A stretch of 64,000 nucleotides of DNA from Melieria omissa (lineage: Eukaryota; Arthropoda; Insecta; Diptera; Ulidiidae), in contig OZ020267.1 in assembly GCA_963971225.1 (NCBI GenBank), forward strand, positions 83,937,648 through 84,001,647. The letters run 5' to 3'. Both the position numbers and the translations under genes were made by a program. Of this stretch, positions 26,177-39,302 are shown piece by piece. Below the pieces are notes generated by a model. It was not told the DNA's origin. It ran no database searches and saw only the letters and a program-made list of their open reading frames with translations. Position 1 is the first letter of the stretch; every line of letters begins with the position of its first letter.

Positions 26177-28218
26177 CGATTTGCTTTCGAACCTTGGGGT
26201 ATAGAAGGATGATTGATACCATTATAGAAAGCATACGAGTCTAGCTAAATAATAAGGCATAATATTATTAAAATCCGTTAACGGGTCGAGATTTAACAGC
26301 CATAATTTCGATCATGCTGCCGGGGGGATATTTTTTTTATTTACCAAATTGGTGAAAGGTGGTCACTCTGGCTTAATTTTGACGCCATTTTGATTAAAGT
26401 GATTGTGCGTACTTAGGTTCCACAAGCATTTGATTGGTTATATAGATCAGAGGTGCATTCTTTCAATCAGTCGTTGTTGTGACAGCAACGAAGCAATACG
26501 TGTGGGGGCTGCGCGGATTTTTGTTTTGTTGCCTCAAGAAATTGTATGTATGAAAAAAAATTAGATGCTTTTGTTGTTGTAGTTTTTGTGTGTATGCTTT
26601 TTTGTGTTGGCGATTGGTTGGCCTTTCGGCAATAACAAATGGGAACATTATATTTTTTTCACTTATAATTTTAAGGGTCAAGCGAAATGCACAATGTGCT
26701 TTCAACTAATTCAATTAATTAAATAATTTGTTTGCATTTTTTTTGGGCAACTTTACATGTATTGGTTTTTGCTTTTCCATAAGAAGATTTTGGGCACCCC
26801 TGATATAGATGTATCATGTGGTCGATATCACTTTTCCACAACGAAATTCTCCTGTATTATCTGAGATAGCGAGAAGATTGACCCCATTTATGAAAGCTCA
26901 AAACTCCAGCTAGGTTTTAAGGTTATTATTTTTCTATAAACCTAGAATCATCATATTTTACAAGCATTTTATTGATTTTGCAGTAGGCAGCCATTTAATG
27001 TCACTCTTGCGCATCGATCTGTTCATGATTGCCTAATAGTAATCAAATTATTGATTTAATTTGATAAAGCTGCAATCTCTAGCTACATTTTAAGGGGTTT
27101 TTTATTAACGTAACCCATACCGTTTGGAATCTATAAGCACTTTAGTGGTGAGTGTGTATTTTGTAATAGGCAGTTTTTCAATGTTATCCTTGCGCATCGA
27201 TATGCTCATTATTCCTGACGGATAATGAAAAGGTAGGGACCAATATAGAAAGCATAAGACTCTGGCTAAATTTTAAGGGGTCAATTATTAATATGCACTT
27301 ATGCATTTGGTGTTGACAAGCATTTTAGTGGTTGCACCCAAGTAGCAATTTTTTCAAAGTCACTGTTCCAAATCGATTTGCTTTCGAACCTTGGGGTATA
27401 GAAGGATGATTGATACCATTATAGAAAGCATACGAGTCTAGCTAAATAATAAGGCATAATATTATTAAAATCCGTTAACGGGTCGAGATTTAACAGCCAT
27501 AATTTCGATCATGCTGCCGGTGGGATATTTTTTTATTTACCAAATTATTGAAAGGTGGTCACTCTGGCTTAATTTTGACGCCATTTTGATTAAAGTGATT
27601 GTGCGTACTTAGGTTCCACAAGCATTTGATTGATTATATAGATCAGAGGTGCATTCTTTCAATCAGTCGTTGTTGTGACAGCAACGAAGCAACACGTGTG
27701 GGGGCTGCGCGGATTTTTGTTTTGTTGCCTCAAGAAATTGTATGTATGAAAAAAAATTAGATGCTTTTGTTGCTGTAGTTTTTGTTTTGGCGATTGGTTG
27801 GCCTTTCGGCAATGACAAATGGGAACATTATATTTTTTTCACTTAGAATTTTAAGGGTCAAGCGAAATGCACAATGTGCTTTCAACTAATTCAATTAATT
27901 AAATAATTTGTTTGCATTTTTTTGGGCAACTTTAAATGTATTGGTTTTTGCTTTTCCATAAGAAGACTTTGGGCACCCCTGATATAGATGTATCATGTGG
28001 TCGATATCACTTTTCCACAACGAAATTCTCCTGCATTATTTGAGATAGCGAGAAGATTGACCCCATTTATGAAAGCTCAAAACTCCAGCTAGGTTTTAAG
28101 GTTATTATTTTTTCTATAAACCTAGAATCATCATATTTTACAAGCATTTTATCGATTTTGCAGTAGGCAGCCATTTAATGTCACTCTTGCGCATCGATCT
28201 GTTCATGATTGCCTAATA

Positions 28219-28248
28219 ACACTTCGTTCAATAATGTGTGTGACTAAC
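28219..28248 (+). repeat. Mariner terminal inverted repeat (3' end of element)
   Basis: The sequence begins acacttcgttcaataatg and is the inverse complement of 29482-29511 with one mismatch in 30 (position 28; 27 perfect bases). It is unlike the Himar1-type ends as I recall them (acaggttgg...), although the transposase is Himar1-like. Confidence 0.95.
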
Positions 28249-28281
28249 TAATTAAAACACATTTTTTTGCCAAAATTCGTT

Positions 28282-28287
28282 TTTATT
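28282..28287 (-). promoter_or_regulatory. Polyadenylation signal of the mariner transposase
   Basis: AATAAA on the minus strand overlaps the TAA stop codon (28283-28285). The remaining ~60 bp to the element end would hold the cleavage site. An economical overlap like this is plausible in a compact transposon; usage is inferred. Confidence 0.5.
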
Positions 28288-29332
28288 CATCAACATAGTC
28301 CCCTTTTAGGGAGATACAATCATTCCAACGCTTTTCCAATCTTTCGATACCGCCTTTGTAGAACGATTTTTCTTTGCCTTCAAAATAGGCGTTAGTTTCG
28401 GCGATTACTTCATCATTTGAGCCAAATCTCTTACCACCGAGCATCTTTTTGAGGTCTGCGAAGAGCCAGTAGTCGCTGGGGGCCAGATCTGGAGAATACG
28501 GGGGATGAGGAAGCAATTCGAAGCCCAATTCATGCATTTTTGCCATCGTTTTCATCGACTTGTGACATGGTGCATTGTCTTGGTGAAACAACACTTTTTT
28601 CTTCTTCATATGGGGCCGCTTAATCGCGATTTCTTCTTTCAAACGTTCCAACAACGCTATATAATAGTCGCTATTGATTGTTTTCCCTTTCTCAAGATAG
28701 TCGATGAATATTATTCCGTGCACATCCCAAAATACTGACGCCATAACCTTGCCAGCCGATGTTTGTGCCTTTGGACGCTTTGGGCGGCTTTCACCGGTTG
28801 CATGCCACTCAGCAGACTGCCGATTTGACTCTGGAGTGAAATGGTGGATCCATGTTTCATCCATTGTGATGTACCGACGCAAAAACTCCGACTTGTTGCG
28901 CGTAAACATGTCCAAACAGCTCTTTGAATCATCGATTCGTTGTTGTTTTTGCTCCGGTGTGAGCAAACGCGGCACCCATTTCGAAAACACCTTTTTCATA
29001 ACCAAATGTTCTTGTATTATGGTGTGTACACTGCCTGCTGATATCTTTAGAATGTCAGCAATCTCCCCCACTTTCACTTTACGGTCGGACATATTGATTT
29101 TAAGTGTTTTTTCAACGTTTTCCGGAATAACAGCGTCATTTGGCCGTCCAGTAGATGGAATGTCATCGGTGTCTGTACGACCACGTTTGAATTCGGCATA
29201 CCAATAACAAATGGTTCTTTTTGATGGAGCAGAGTCCGAATAATGTTTTTCAAGCCATTCCTGGCATTGAACAGTATTTTTTTTCATTAAAAAACAATGA
29301 TAAATCAGCACACGGAATTGCTTTGAATTCAT
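28283..29332 (-). CDS. Mariner transposase, irritans (Himar1-like) subfamily, intact
   Basis: A 349-residue DD34D transposase that excises and inserts the element by cut-and-paste in the nucleus. I chose the ATG at 29332 (MNSKQFRVLI) because it gives the family length (Himar1 is 348 aa) and has an A-rich fly-like start context; an in-frame ATG at 29434 would add 34 residues with no family match. The N-terminal DNA-binding part has two helix-turn-helix regions (~15-50 and ~70-110) separated by a GRP hook at 62-64. The linker motif reads WVPRLL (119-124), where the family usually has E before the last L. Catalytic aspartates are D158 (TMDETW), D252 (HQDNAPCH) and D287 (YSPDLAPSDYW), with 34 residues between the last two. 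No stop or frameshift is present. The catalytic half looks much closer to Himar1 than the DNA-binding half. Confidence 0.95.
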   Translation of the reverse strand: MNSKQFRVLIYHCFLMKKNTVQCQEWLEKHYSDSAPSKRTICYWYAEFKRGRTDTDDIPSTGRPNDAVIPENVEKTLKINMSDRKVKVGEIADILKISAGSVHTIIQEHLVMKKVFSKWVPRLLTPEQKQQRIDDSKSCLDMFTRNKSEFLRRYITMDETWIHHFTPESNRQSAEWHATGESRPKRPKAQTSAGKVMASVFWDVHGIIFIDYLEKGKTINSDYYIALLERLKEEIAIKRPHMKKKKVLFHQDNAPCHKSMKTMAKMHELGFELLPHPPYSPDLAPSDYWLFADLKKMLGGKRFGSNDEVIAETNAYFEGKEKSFYKGGIERLEKRWNDCISLKGDYVDE

Positions 29333-29481
29333 TTTTTTTGAAAACTCAAAAGTAGTGTCACTTAAAGCACTGTAACTTGTAAACGAATGGTCGGATTGAC
29401 ATATAATTTTGACAGTAAGCCTAAAAAGGTTCACAATTTCGAAAAAAAATATTGATTTAGTATTAGTGCCGCCATCTATGT

Positions 29482-29511
29482 GTCAGTCACACACATTATT
29501 GAACGAAGTGT
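29482..29511 (-). repeat. Mariner terminal inverted repeat (5' end of element)
   Basis: Read on the minus strand it starts acacttcgttcaataatg and matches 28219-28248 at 29 of 30 positions. It lies 149 bp upstream of the chosen transposase start, leaving room for the promoter and leader between 29333 and 29481, where I recognise no clear TATA box. Confidence 0.95.
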
Positions 29512-32500
29512 TAGTAATCAAATTATTGATTTAATTTGATAAAGCTGCAATCTCTAGCTACATTTTAAGGGTTTTTTATTAACGTAACCCATACCGTTTG
29601 GAATCTATAAGCACTTTAGTGGTGAGTGTGTATTTTGTAATAGGCAGTTTTTCAATGTTATCCTTGCGCATCGATATGCTCATTATTCCTGACGGATAAT
29701 GAAAAGGTAGGGACCAATATAGAAAGCATAAGACTCTGGCTAAATTTTAAGGGGTCAGTTATTAATATGCACTTATGCATTTGGTGTTGACAAGCATTTT
29801 AGTGGTTGCACCCAAGTAGCAATTTTTTCAAAGTCACCGTTCCAAATCGATTTGCTTTCGAACCTTGGGGTATAGAAGGATGATTGATACCATTATAGAA
29901 AGCATACGAGTCTAGCTAAATAATAAGGCATAATATTATTAAAATCCGTTAACGGGTCGAGATTTAAGAGCCATAATTTCGATCAAGCTGCCGGTGGGAT
30001 ATTTTTTTTATTTACAAAATTGGTGAAAGGTGGTCACTCTGGCTTAATTTTGACGCCATTTTGATTAAAGTGATTGTGCGTACTTAGGTTCCACAAGCAT
30101 TTGATTGGTTATATAGATCAGAGGTGCATTCTTTCAATCAGTCGTTGTTGTGACAGCAACGAAGCAACACGTGTGGGGGCTGCGCGGATTTTTGTTTTGT
30201 TGCCTCAAGAAATTGTATGTATGAAAAAAAATTAGATGCTTTTGTTGTTGTAGTTTTGGTTTTGGCGATTGGTTGGCCTTTCGGCAATGACAAATGGGAA
30301 CATTATATTTTTTTCACTTATAATTTTAAGGGTCAAGCGAAATGCACAATGTGCTTTCAACTAATTCAATTAATTAAATAATTTGTTTGCATTTTTTGGG
30401 CAACTTCACATGTATTGGTTTTTGCTTTTCCATAAGAATATTTTGGGCACCCCTGATATAGATGTATCATGTGGTCGATATCACTTTTCCACAACGAAAT
30501 TCTCCTGCATTATTTGAGATAACGAGAAGATTGACCCCATTTATGAAAGCTCAAAACTCCAGCTAGGTTTTAAGGTTATTATTTTTTCTATAAACCTAGA
30601 ATCATCATATTTTACAAGCATTTTATCGATTTTGCAGTAGGCAGCCATTTAATGTCACTCTTGCGCATCGATCTGTTCATGATTGCCGAATAGTAATTAA
30701 ATTATTGATTTAATTTGATAAAGCTGCAATCTCTAGCTACATTTTAAGGGGTGTTTTATTAACGTAACCCATACCGTTTGGAATCTATAAGCACTTTAGT
30801 GGTGAGTGTGTATTTTGTAATAGGCAGTTTTTCAATGTTATCCTTGCGCATCGATATGCTCATTATTCCTGAAGGGTAATGAAAAGGTAGGGACCAATAT
30901 AGAAAGCATAAGCTCTGGCTAAATTTTAAGTGGTCAATTATTAATATGCACTTATGCATTTGGTGTTGACAAACATTTTAGTGGTTGCACCCAAGTAGCA
31001 ATTTTTTCAAAGTCACCGTTCCAAAACGATTTGCTTTCGAACCTTGGGGTATAGAAGGATGATTGATACCATTATAGAAAGCATACGAGTCTAGCTAAAT
31101 AATAAGGCATAATATTATTAAAATCCGTTAACGGGTCGAGATTTAACAGCCATAATTTCGATCATGCTGCCGGTGGGATATTTTTTTTATTTACCAAATT
31201 GGTTAAAGGTTGTCACTCTGGCTTAATTTGGACGCCATTTTTATTAAAGTGATTGTGCGTACTTAGGTTCCACAAGCATTTGATTGGTTATATAGATCAG
31301 AGGTGCATTCTTTCAATCAGTCGTTGTTGTGACAACAACGAAGCAACACGTGTGGGGGCTGCGCGGATTTTTGTTTTGTTGCCTCAAGAAATTGTATGTA
31401 TGAAAAAAAATTAGATGCTTTTGTTGTTGTAGTTTTTGTGTGTATGCTTTTTTGTGTTGGCGATTGGTTGGCCTTTCGGCAATGACAAATGGGAACATAA
31501 TATTTTTTTCAATTATAATTTTAAGGGTCAAGCGAAATGCACAATGTGCTTTCAACTAATTCAATTAATTAAATAATTTGTTTGCATTTTTTTTGGGCAA
31601 CTTTACATGTATTGGTTTTTGCTTTTCCATAAGAAGATTTTGGGCACCCCTGATATAGATGTATCATGTGGTCGATATCACTTTTCCACAACGAAATTCT
31701 CCTGCATTATCTGAGATAGCGAGAAGATTGACCCCATTTATGAAAGCTCAAAACTCCAGCTAGGTTTTAAGGTTATTATTTTTCTATAAACCTAGAATCA
31801 TCATATTTTACAAGCATTTTATCGATTTTGCAGTAGGCAGCCATTTAATGTCACTCTTGCGCATCGATCTGTTCATGATTGCCTAATAGTAATCAAATTA
31901 TTGATTTAATTTGATAAAGCTGCAATCTCTAGCTACATTTTAAGGGGTTTTTTATTAACGTAACCCATACCGTTTGGAATCTATAAGCACTTTAGTGGTG
32001 AGTGTGTATTTTGTAATAGGCAGTTTTTCAATGTTATCCTTGCGCATCGATATGCTCATTATTCCTGAAGGATAATGAAAAAGTAGGGACCAATATAGAA
32101 AGCATAAGACTCTGGCTAAATTTTAAGGGGTCAATTATTAATATGCACTTATGCATTTGGTGTTGGCAAGCATTTTAGTGGTTGCACCCAAGTAGCAATT
32201 TTTTCAAAGTCACTGTTCCAAATCGATTTGCTTTCGAACCTTGGGGTATAGAAGGATGATTGATACCATTACAGAAAGCATACGAGTCTAGCTAAATAAT
32301 AAGGCATAATATTATTAAAATCCGTTAACGGGTCGAGATTTAACAGCCATAATTTCGATCATGCTGCCGGTGGGATATTTTTTTATTTACCAAATTATTG
32401 AAAGGTGGTCACTCTGGCTTAATTTTGACGCCATTTTGATTAAAGTGATTGTGCGTACTTAGGTTCCACAAGCATTTGATTGATTATATAGATCAGAGGT

Positions 32501-34583
32501 GCATTCTTTCAATCAGTCGTTGTTGTGACAGCAACGAAGCAACACGTGTGGGGGCTGCGCGGATTTTTGTTTTGTTGCCTCAAGAAATTGTATGTATGAA
32601 AAAAATTAGATGCTTTTGTTGCTGTAGTTTTTGTTTTGGCGATTGGTTGGCCTTTCGGCAATGACAAATGGGAACATTATATTTTTTTCACTTAGAATTT
32701 TAAGGGTCAAGCGAAATGCACAATGTGCTTTCAACTAATTCAATTAATTAAATAATTTGTTTGCATTTTTTTGGGCAACTTTAAATGTATTGGTTTTTGC
32801 TTTTCCATAAGAAGATTTTGGGCACCCCTGATATAGATGTATCATGTGGTCGATATCACTTTTCCACAACGAAATTCTCCTGCATTATTTGAGATAGCGA
32901 GAAGATTGACCCCATTTATGAAAACTCGAAACTCCAGCTAGGTTTTAAGGTTATTATTTTTTCTATAAACCTAGAATCATCATATTTTACAAGCATTTTA
33001 TCGATTTTGCAGTAGGCAGCCATTTAATGTCACTCTTGCGCATCGATCTGTTCATGATTGCCTAATAGTAATCAAATTATTGATTTAATTTGATAAAGCT
33101 GCAATCTCTAGCTACATTTTAAGGGGTTTTTTATTAACGTAACCCATACCGTTTGGAATCTATAAGCACTTTAGTGGTGAGTGTGTATTTTGTAATAGGC
33201 AGTTTTTCAATGTTATCCTTGCGCATCGATATGCTCATTATTCCTGAAGGATAGTGAAAAGTTAGGGACCAATATAGAAAGCATATGACTCTGGCTAAAT
33301 TTTAAGGGGTCAATTATTAATATGCACTTATGCATTTGGTGTTGACAAGCATTTTAGTGGTTGCACCCAAGTAGCAATTTTTTCAAAGTCACCGTTCCAA
33401 ATCGATTTGCTTTCGAACCTTGGGGTATAGAAGGATGATTGATACCATTATAGAAAGCATACGAGTCTAGCTAAATAATAAGGCATACTATTATTAAAAT
33501 CCGTTAACGGGTCGAGATTTAACAGCCATAATTTCGATCATGCTGCCGGTGGGATATTTTTTTTATTTACCAAATTATTGAAAGGTGGTCACTCTGGCTT
33601 AATTTTGACGCCATTTTGATTAAAGTGATTGTGCGTACTTAGGTTCCACAAGCATTTGATTGATTATATAGATCAGAGGTGCATTCTTTCAATCAGTCGT
33701 TGTTGTGACAGCAACGAAGCAACACGTGTGGGGGCTGCGCGGATTTTTGTTTTGTTGCCTCAAGAAATTGTATGTATGAAAAAAAATTAGATGCTTTTGT
33801 TGTTGTAGTTTTGGTTTTGGCGATTGGTTGGCCTTTCGGCAATGACAAATGGGAACATTATATTTTTTTCACTTATAATTTTAAGGGTCAAGCGAAATGC
33901 ACAATGTGCTTTCAACTAATTCAATTAATTAAATAATTTGTTTGCATTTTTTTGGGCAACTTTAAATGTATTGGTTTTTGCTTTTCCATAAGAAGACTTT
34001 GGGCACCCCTGATATAGATGTATCATGTGGTCGATATCACTTTTCCACAACGAAATTCTCCTGCATTATTTGAGATAGCGAGAAGATTGACCCCATTTAT
34101 GAAAGCTCAAAACTCCAGCTAGGTTTTAAGGTTATTATTTTTTCTATAAACCTAGAATCATCATATTTTACAAGCATTTTATCGATTTTGCAGTAGGCAG
34201 CCATTTAATGTCACTCTTGCGCATCGATCTGTTCATGATTGCCTAATAGTAATCAAATTATTGATTTAATTTGATAAAGCTGCAATCTCTAGCTACATTT
34301 TAAGGGGTTTTTTATTAACGTAACCCATACCGTTTGGAATCTAAAAGCACTTTAGTGGTGAGTGTGTATTTTGTAATAGGCAGTTTTTCAATGTTATCCT
34401 TGCGCATCGATATGCTCATTATTCCTGAAGGATAATGAAAACGTAGGGACCAATATAGAAAGCATAAGACTCTGGCTAAATTTTAAGGGGTCAATTATTA
34501 ATATGCACTTATGCATTTGGTGTTGACAAGCATTTTAGTGGTTGCACCCAAGTAGCAATTTTTTCAAAGTCACCGTTCCAAAT

Positions 34584-37500
34584 CGATTTGCTTTCGAACC
34601 TTGGGGTATAGAAGGATGATTGATACCATTATAGAAAGCATACGAGTCTAGCTAAATAATAAGGCATAATATTATTAAAATCCGTTAACGGGTCGAGATT
34701 TAACAGCCATAATTTCGATCATGCTGCCGGTGGGATATTTTTTTATTTACCAAATTATTGAAAGGTGGTCACTCTGGCTTAATTTTGACGCCATTTTGAT
34801 TAAAGTGATTGTGCGTACTTAGGTTCCACAAGCATTTGATTGGTTATATAGATCAGAGGTGCATTCTTTCAATCAGTCGTTGTTGTGACAGCAACGAAGC
34901 AACACGTGTGGGGCTGCGCGGATTTTTGTTTTGTTTCCTCAAGAAATTCTATGTATGAAAAAAAATTAGATGCTTTTGTTGTTGTAGTTTTCGTTTTGGC
35001 GATTGGTTGGCCTTTCGGCAATGACAAATGGGAACATTATATTTTTTTCACTTATAATTTGAAGGGTCAAGCGAAATTCACAATGTGCTTTCAACTAATT
35101 CAATTAATTAAATAATTTGTTTGCATTTTTTTGGGCAACTTTAAATGTATTGGTTTTTGCTTTTCCATAAGAAGACTTTGGGCACCCCTGATATAGATGT
35201 ATCATGTGGTCGATATCACTTTTCCACAACGAAATTCTCCTGCATTATTTGAGATAGCGAGAAGATTGACCCCATTTATGAAAGCTCAAAACTCCAGCTA
35301 GGTTTTAAGGTTATTATTTTTTCTATAAACCTAGAATCATCATATTTTACAAGCATTTTATCGATTTTGCAGTAGGCAGCCATTTAATGTCACTCTTGCG
35401 CATCGATCTGTTCATGATTGCCTAATAGTAATCAAATTATTGATTTAATTTGATAAAGCTGCAATCTCTAGCTACATTTTAAGGGGTTTTTTATTAACGT
35501 AACCCATACCGTTTGGAATCTATAAGCACTTTAGTGGTGAGTGTGTATTTTGTAATAGGCAGTTTTTCAATGTTATCCTTGCGCATCGATATGCTCATTA
35601 TTCCTGAAGGATAATGAAAAGTTAGGGACCAATATAGAAAGCATAAGACTCTGGCTAAATTTTAAGGGGTCAATTATTAATATGCACTTATGCATTTGGT
35701 GTTGACAAGCATTTTAGTGGTTGCACCCAAGTAGCAATTTTTTCAAAGTCACCGTTCCAAATCGATTTGCTTTCGAACCTTGGGGTATAGAAGGATGATT
35801 GATACCATTATAGAAAGCATACGAGTCTAGCTAAATAATAAGGCATAATATTATTAAAATCCGTTAACGGGTCGAGATTTAACAGCTATAATTTCGATCA
35901 TGCTGCCGGTGGGATATTTTTTTATTTACAAAATTATTGAAAGGTGGTCACTCTGGCTTAATTTTGACGCCATTTTGATTAAAGTGATTGTGCGTACTTA
36001 GGTTCCACAAGCATTTGATTGGTTATATAGATCAGAGGTGCATTCTTTCAATCAGTCGTTGTTGTGACAGCAACGAAGCAACACGTGTGGGGGCTGCGCG
36101 GATTTTTGTTTTGTTTCCTCAAGAAATTCTATGTATGAAAAAAAATTAGATGCTTTTGTTGTTGTAGTTTTTGTTTTGGCGATTGGTTGGCCTTTCGGCA
36201 ATGACAAATGGGAACATTATATTTTTTTCACTTATAATTTTAAGGGTCAAGCGAAATGCACAATGTGCTTTCAACTAATTCAATTAATTAAATAATTTGT
36301 TTGCATTTTTTTGGGCAACTTTAAATGTATTGGTTTTTGCTTTTCCATAAGAAGACTTTGGGCACCCCTGATATAGATGTATCATGTGGTCGATATCACT
36401 TTTCCACAACGAAATTCTCCTGCATTATTTGAGATAGCGAGAAGATTGACCCCATTTATGAAAGCTCAAAACTCCAGCTAGGTTTTAAGGTTATTATTTT
36501 TTCTATAAACCTAGAATCATCATATTTTACAAGCATTTTATCGATTTTGCAGTAGGCAGCCATTTAATGTCAGTCTTGCGCATCGATCTGTTCATGATTG
36601 CCTAATAGTAATCAAATTATTGATTTAATTTGATAAAGCTGCAATCTCTAGCTACATTTTAAGGGGTTTTTTATTAACGTAACCCATACCGTTTGGAATC
36701 TATAAGCACTTTAGTGGTGAGTGTGTATTTTGTAATAGGCAGTTTTTCAATGTTATCCTTGCGCATCGATATGCTCATTATTCCTGAAGGATAATGAAAA
36801 GTTAGGGACCAATATAGAAAGCATAAGACTCTGGCAAAATTTTAAGGGGTCAATTATTAATATGCACTTATGCATTTGGTGTTGACAAGCATTTTAGTGG
36901 TTGCACCCAAGTAGCAATTTTTTCAAAGTCACCGTTCCAAATCGATTTGCTTTCGAACCTTGGGGTATAGAAGGATGATTGATACCATTATAGAAAGCAT
37001 ACGAGTCTAGCTAAATAATAAGCCATAATATTATTAAAATCCGTTAACGGGTCGAGATTTAACAGCTATAATTTCGATCATGCTGCCGGTGGGATATTTT
37101 TTTATTTACAAAATTATTGAAAGGTGGTCACTCTGGCTTAATTTTGACGCCATTTTGATTAAAGTGATTGTGCGTACTTAGGTTCCACAAGCATTTGATT
37201 GGTTATATAGATCAGAGGTGCATTCTTTCAATCAGTCGTTGTTGTGACAGCAACGAAGCAACACGTGTGGGGGCTGCGCGGATTTTTGTTTTGTTTCCTC
37301 AAGAAATTCTATGTATGAAAAAAAATTAGATGCTTTTGTTGTTGTAGTTTTTGTTTTGGCGATTGGTTGGCCTTTCGGCAATGACAAATGGGAACATTAT
37401 ATTTTTTTCACTTATAATTTTAAGGGTCAAGCGAAATGCACAATGTGCTTTCAACTAATTCAATTAATTAAATAATTTGTTTGCATTTTTTTGGGCAACT

Positions 37501-39302
37501 TTAAATGTATTGGTTTTTGCTTTTCCATAAGAAGACTTTGGGCACCCCTGATATAGATGTATCATGTGGTCGATATCACTTTTCCACAACGAAATTCTCC
37601 TGCATTATTTGAGATAGCGAGAAGATTGACCCCATTTATGAAAGCTCAAAACTCCAGCTAGGTTTTAAGGTTATTATTTTTTCTATAAACCTAGAATCAT
37701 CATATTTTACAAGCATTTTATCGATTTTGCAGTAGGCAGCCATTTAATGTCACTCTTGCGCATCGATCTGTTCATGATTGCCTAATAGTAATCAAATTAT
37801 TGATTTAATTTGATAAAGCTGCAATCTCTAGCTACATTTTAAGGGGTTTTTTATTAACGTAACCCATACCGTTTGGAATCTATAAGCACTTTAGTGGTGA
37901 GTGTGTATTTTGTAATAGGCAGTTTTTCAATGTTATCCTTGCGCATCGATATGCTCATTATTCCTGAAGGATAATGAAAAGTTAGGGACCAATATAGAAA
38001 GCATAAGACTCTGGCTAAATTTTAAGGGGTCAATTATTAATATGCACTTATGCATTTGGTGTTGACAAGCATTTTAGTGGTTGCACCCAAGTAGCAATTT
38101 TTTCAAAGTCACCGTTCCAAATCGATTTGCTTTCGAACCTTGGGGTATAGAAGGATGATTGATACCATTATAGAAAGCATACGAGTCTAGCTAAATAATA
38201 AGGCATAATATTATTAAAATCCGTTAACGGGTCGAGATTTAACAGCCATAATTTCGATCATGCTGCCGGTGGGATATTTTTTTATTTACCAAATTATTGA
38301 AAGGTGGTCACTCTGGCTTAATTTTGACGCCATTTTGATTAAAGTGATTGTGCGTACTTAGGTTCCACAAGCATTTGATTGGTTATATAGATCAGAGGTG
38401 CATTCTTTCAATCAGTCGTTGTTGTGACAGCAACGAAGCAACACGTGTGGGGGCTGCGCGGATTTTTGTTTTGTTTCCTCAAGAAATTCTATGTATGAAA
38501 AAAAATTAGATGCTTTTGTTGTTGTATTTTTTGTTTTGGCGATTGGTTGGCCTTTCGGCAATGACAAATGGGAACATTATATTTTTTTCACTTATAATTT
38601 TAAGGGTCAAGCGAAATGCACAATGTGCTTTCAACTAATTCAATTAATTAAATAATTTGTTTGCATTTTTTTGGGCAACTTTAAATGTATTGGTTTTTGC
38701 TTTTCCATAAGAAGACTTTGGGCACCCCTGATATAGATGTATCATGTGGTCGATATCACTTTTCCACAACGAAATTCTCCTGCATTATTTGAGATAGCGA
38801 GAAGATTGACCCCATTTATGAAAGCTGAAAACTCCAGCTAGGTTTTAAGGTTATTATTTTTTCTATAAACCTAGAATCATCATATTTTACAAGCATTTTA
38901 TCGATTTTGCAGTAGGCAGCCATTTAATGTCACTCTTGCGCATCGATCTGTTCATGATTGCCTAATAGTAATCAAATTATTGATTTAATTTGATAAAGCT
39001 GCAATCTCTAGCTACATTTTAAGGGGTTTTTTATTAACGTAACCCATACCGTTTGGAATCTATAAGCACTTTAGTGGTGAGTGTGTATTTTGTAATAGGC
39101 AGTTTTTCAATGTTATCCTTGCGCATCGATATGCTCATTATTCCTGAAGGATAATGAAAAGTTAGGGACCAATATAGAAAGCATAAGACTCTGGCTAAAT
39201 TTTAAGGGGTCAATTATTAATATGCACTTATGCATTTGGTGTTGACAAGCATTTTAGTGGTTGCACCCAAGTAGCAATTTTTTCAAAGTCACCGTTCCAA
39301 AT
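34584..39302 (+). repeat. Ordinary satellite units 29-32
   Basis: Four ~1180-bp units of the homogeneous right-hand type. Unit 29 lacks one g in gtgtggggctg (near 34912), which opens an upstream extension of the 54-codon ORF, and it replaces the first CTMC cysteine by phenylalanine. Unit 32 has gttgtatttttt near 38525, shared with the distant unit 45. No gene is supported. Confidence 0.9.

Larger units (their letters stand above)
28217..29513 (-). mobile_element. Complete irritans/Himar1-like mariner transposon in satellite unit 24
   Basis: The element is 28219-29511 (1293 bp), flanked by TA target duplications at 28217-28218 and 29512-29513. The empty site gcctaatagtaatc is present in neighbouring units (for example near 31881 and 33060), which fixes the ends to the base. 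Ends are ~30-bp inverted repeats, and the single transposase gene on the minus strand is full length with no stop. Only one of 53 units carries it, and the related unit 27 is empty, so it inserted after the unit 23-25/26-28 duplication. It looks capable of movement, though activity is not shown. Cut-and-paste transposition into TA sites is known for the family. Confidence 0.97.
26177..34583 (+). repeat. Looser three-unit duplication: units 23-25 and 26-28
   Basis: Units 23-25 (26177-31026, minus the transposon) and 26-28 (31027-34583) share marker series in order. The first of each has the tgtgtatgctttttt insertion, ttattatttttctataaac and a 3' end reading cactgttcc. The second has gttgctgtag and ttcacttagaatttt. 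The third has gtagttttggttttgg. Without the mariner the period is ~3555 bp. Copies differ at many single bases, so this duplication looks older than the 3585-bp trimer. Confidence 0.85.

Noticed and set aside
28504..29207. Open frames of 73-167 codons overlapping the mariner transposase
   Set aside because: They are shadows of the real transposase frame, with no family similarity.
29333..29434. 34-residue N-terminal extension of the transposase from an upstream in-frame ATG
   Set aside because: The family length and the conserved start region (MNSKQFRVLI, like the start of Himar1) favour the ATG at 29332.
28256..29480. A virus or retroelement origin for the 28-29.5 kb coding region
   Set aside because: The protein has a DD34D transposase triad and mariner inverted repeats with TA duplications. 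There is no reverse transcriptase, long terminal repeat or capsid motif.
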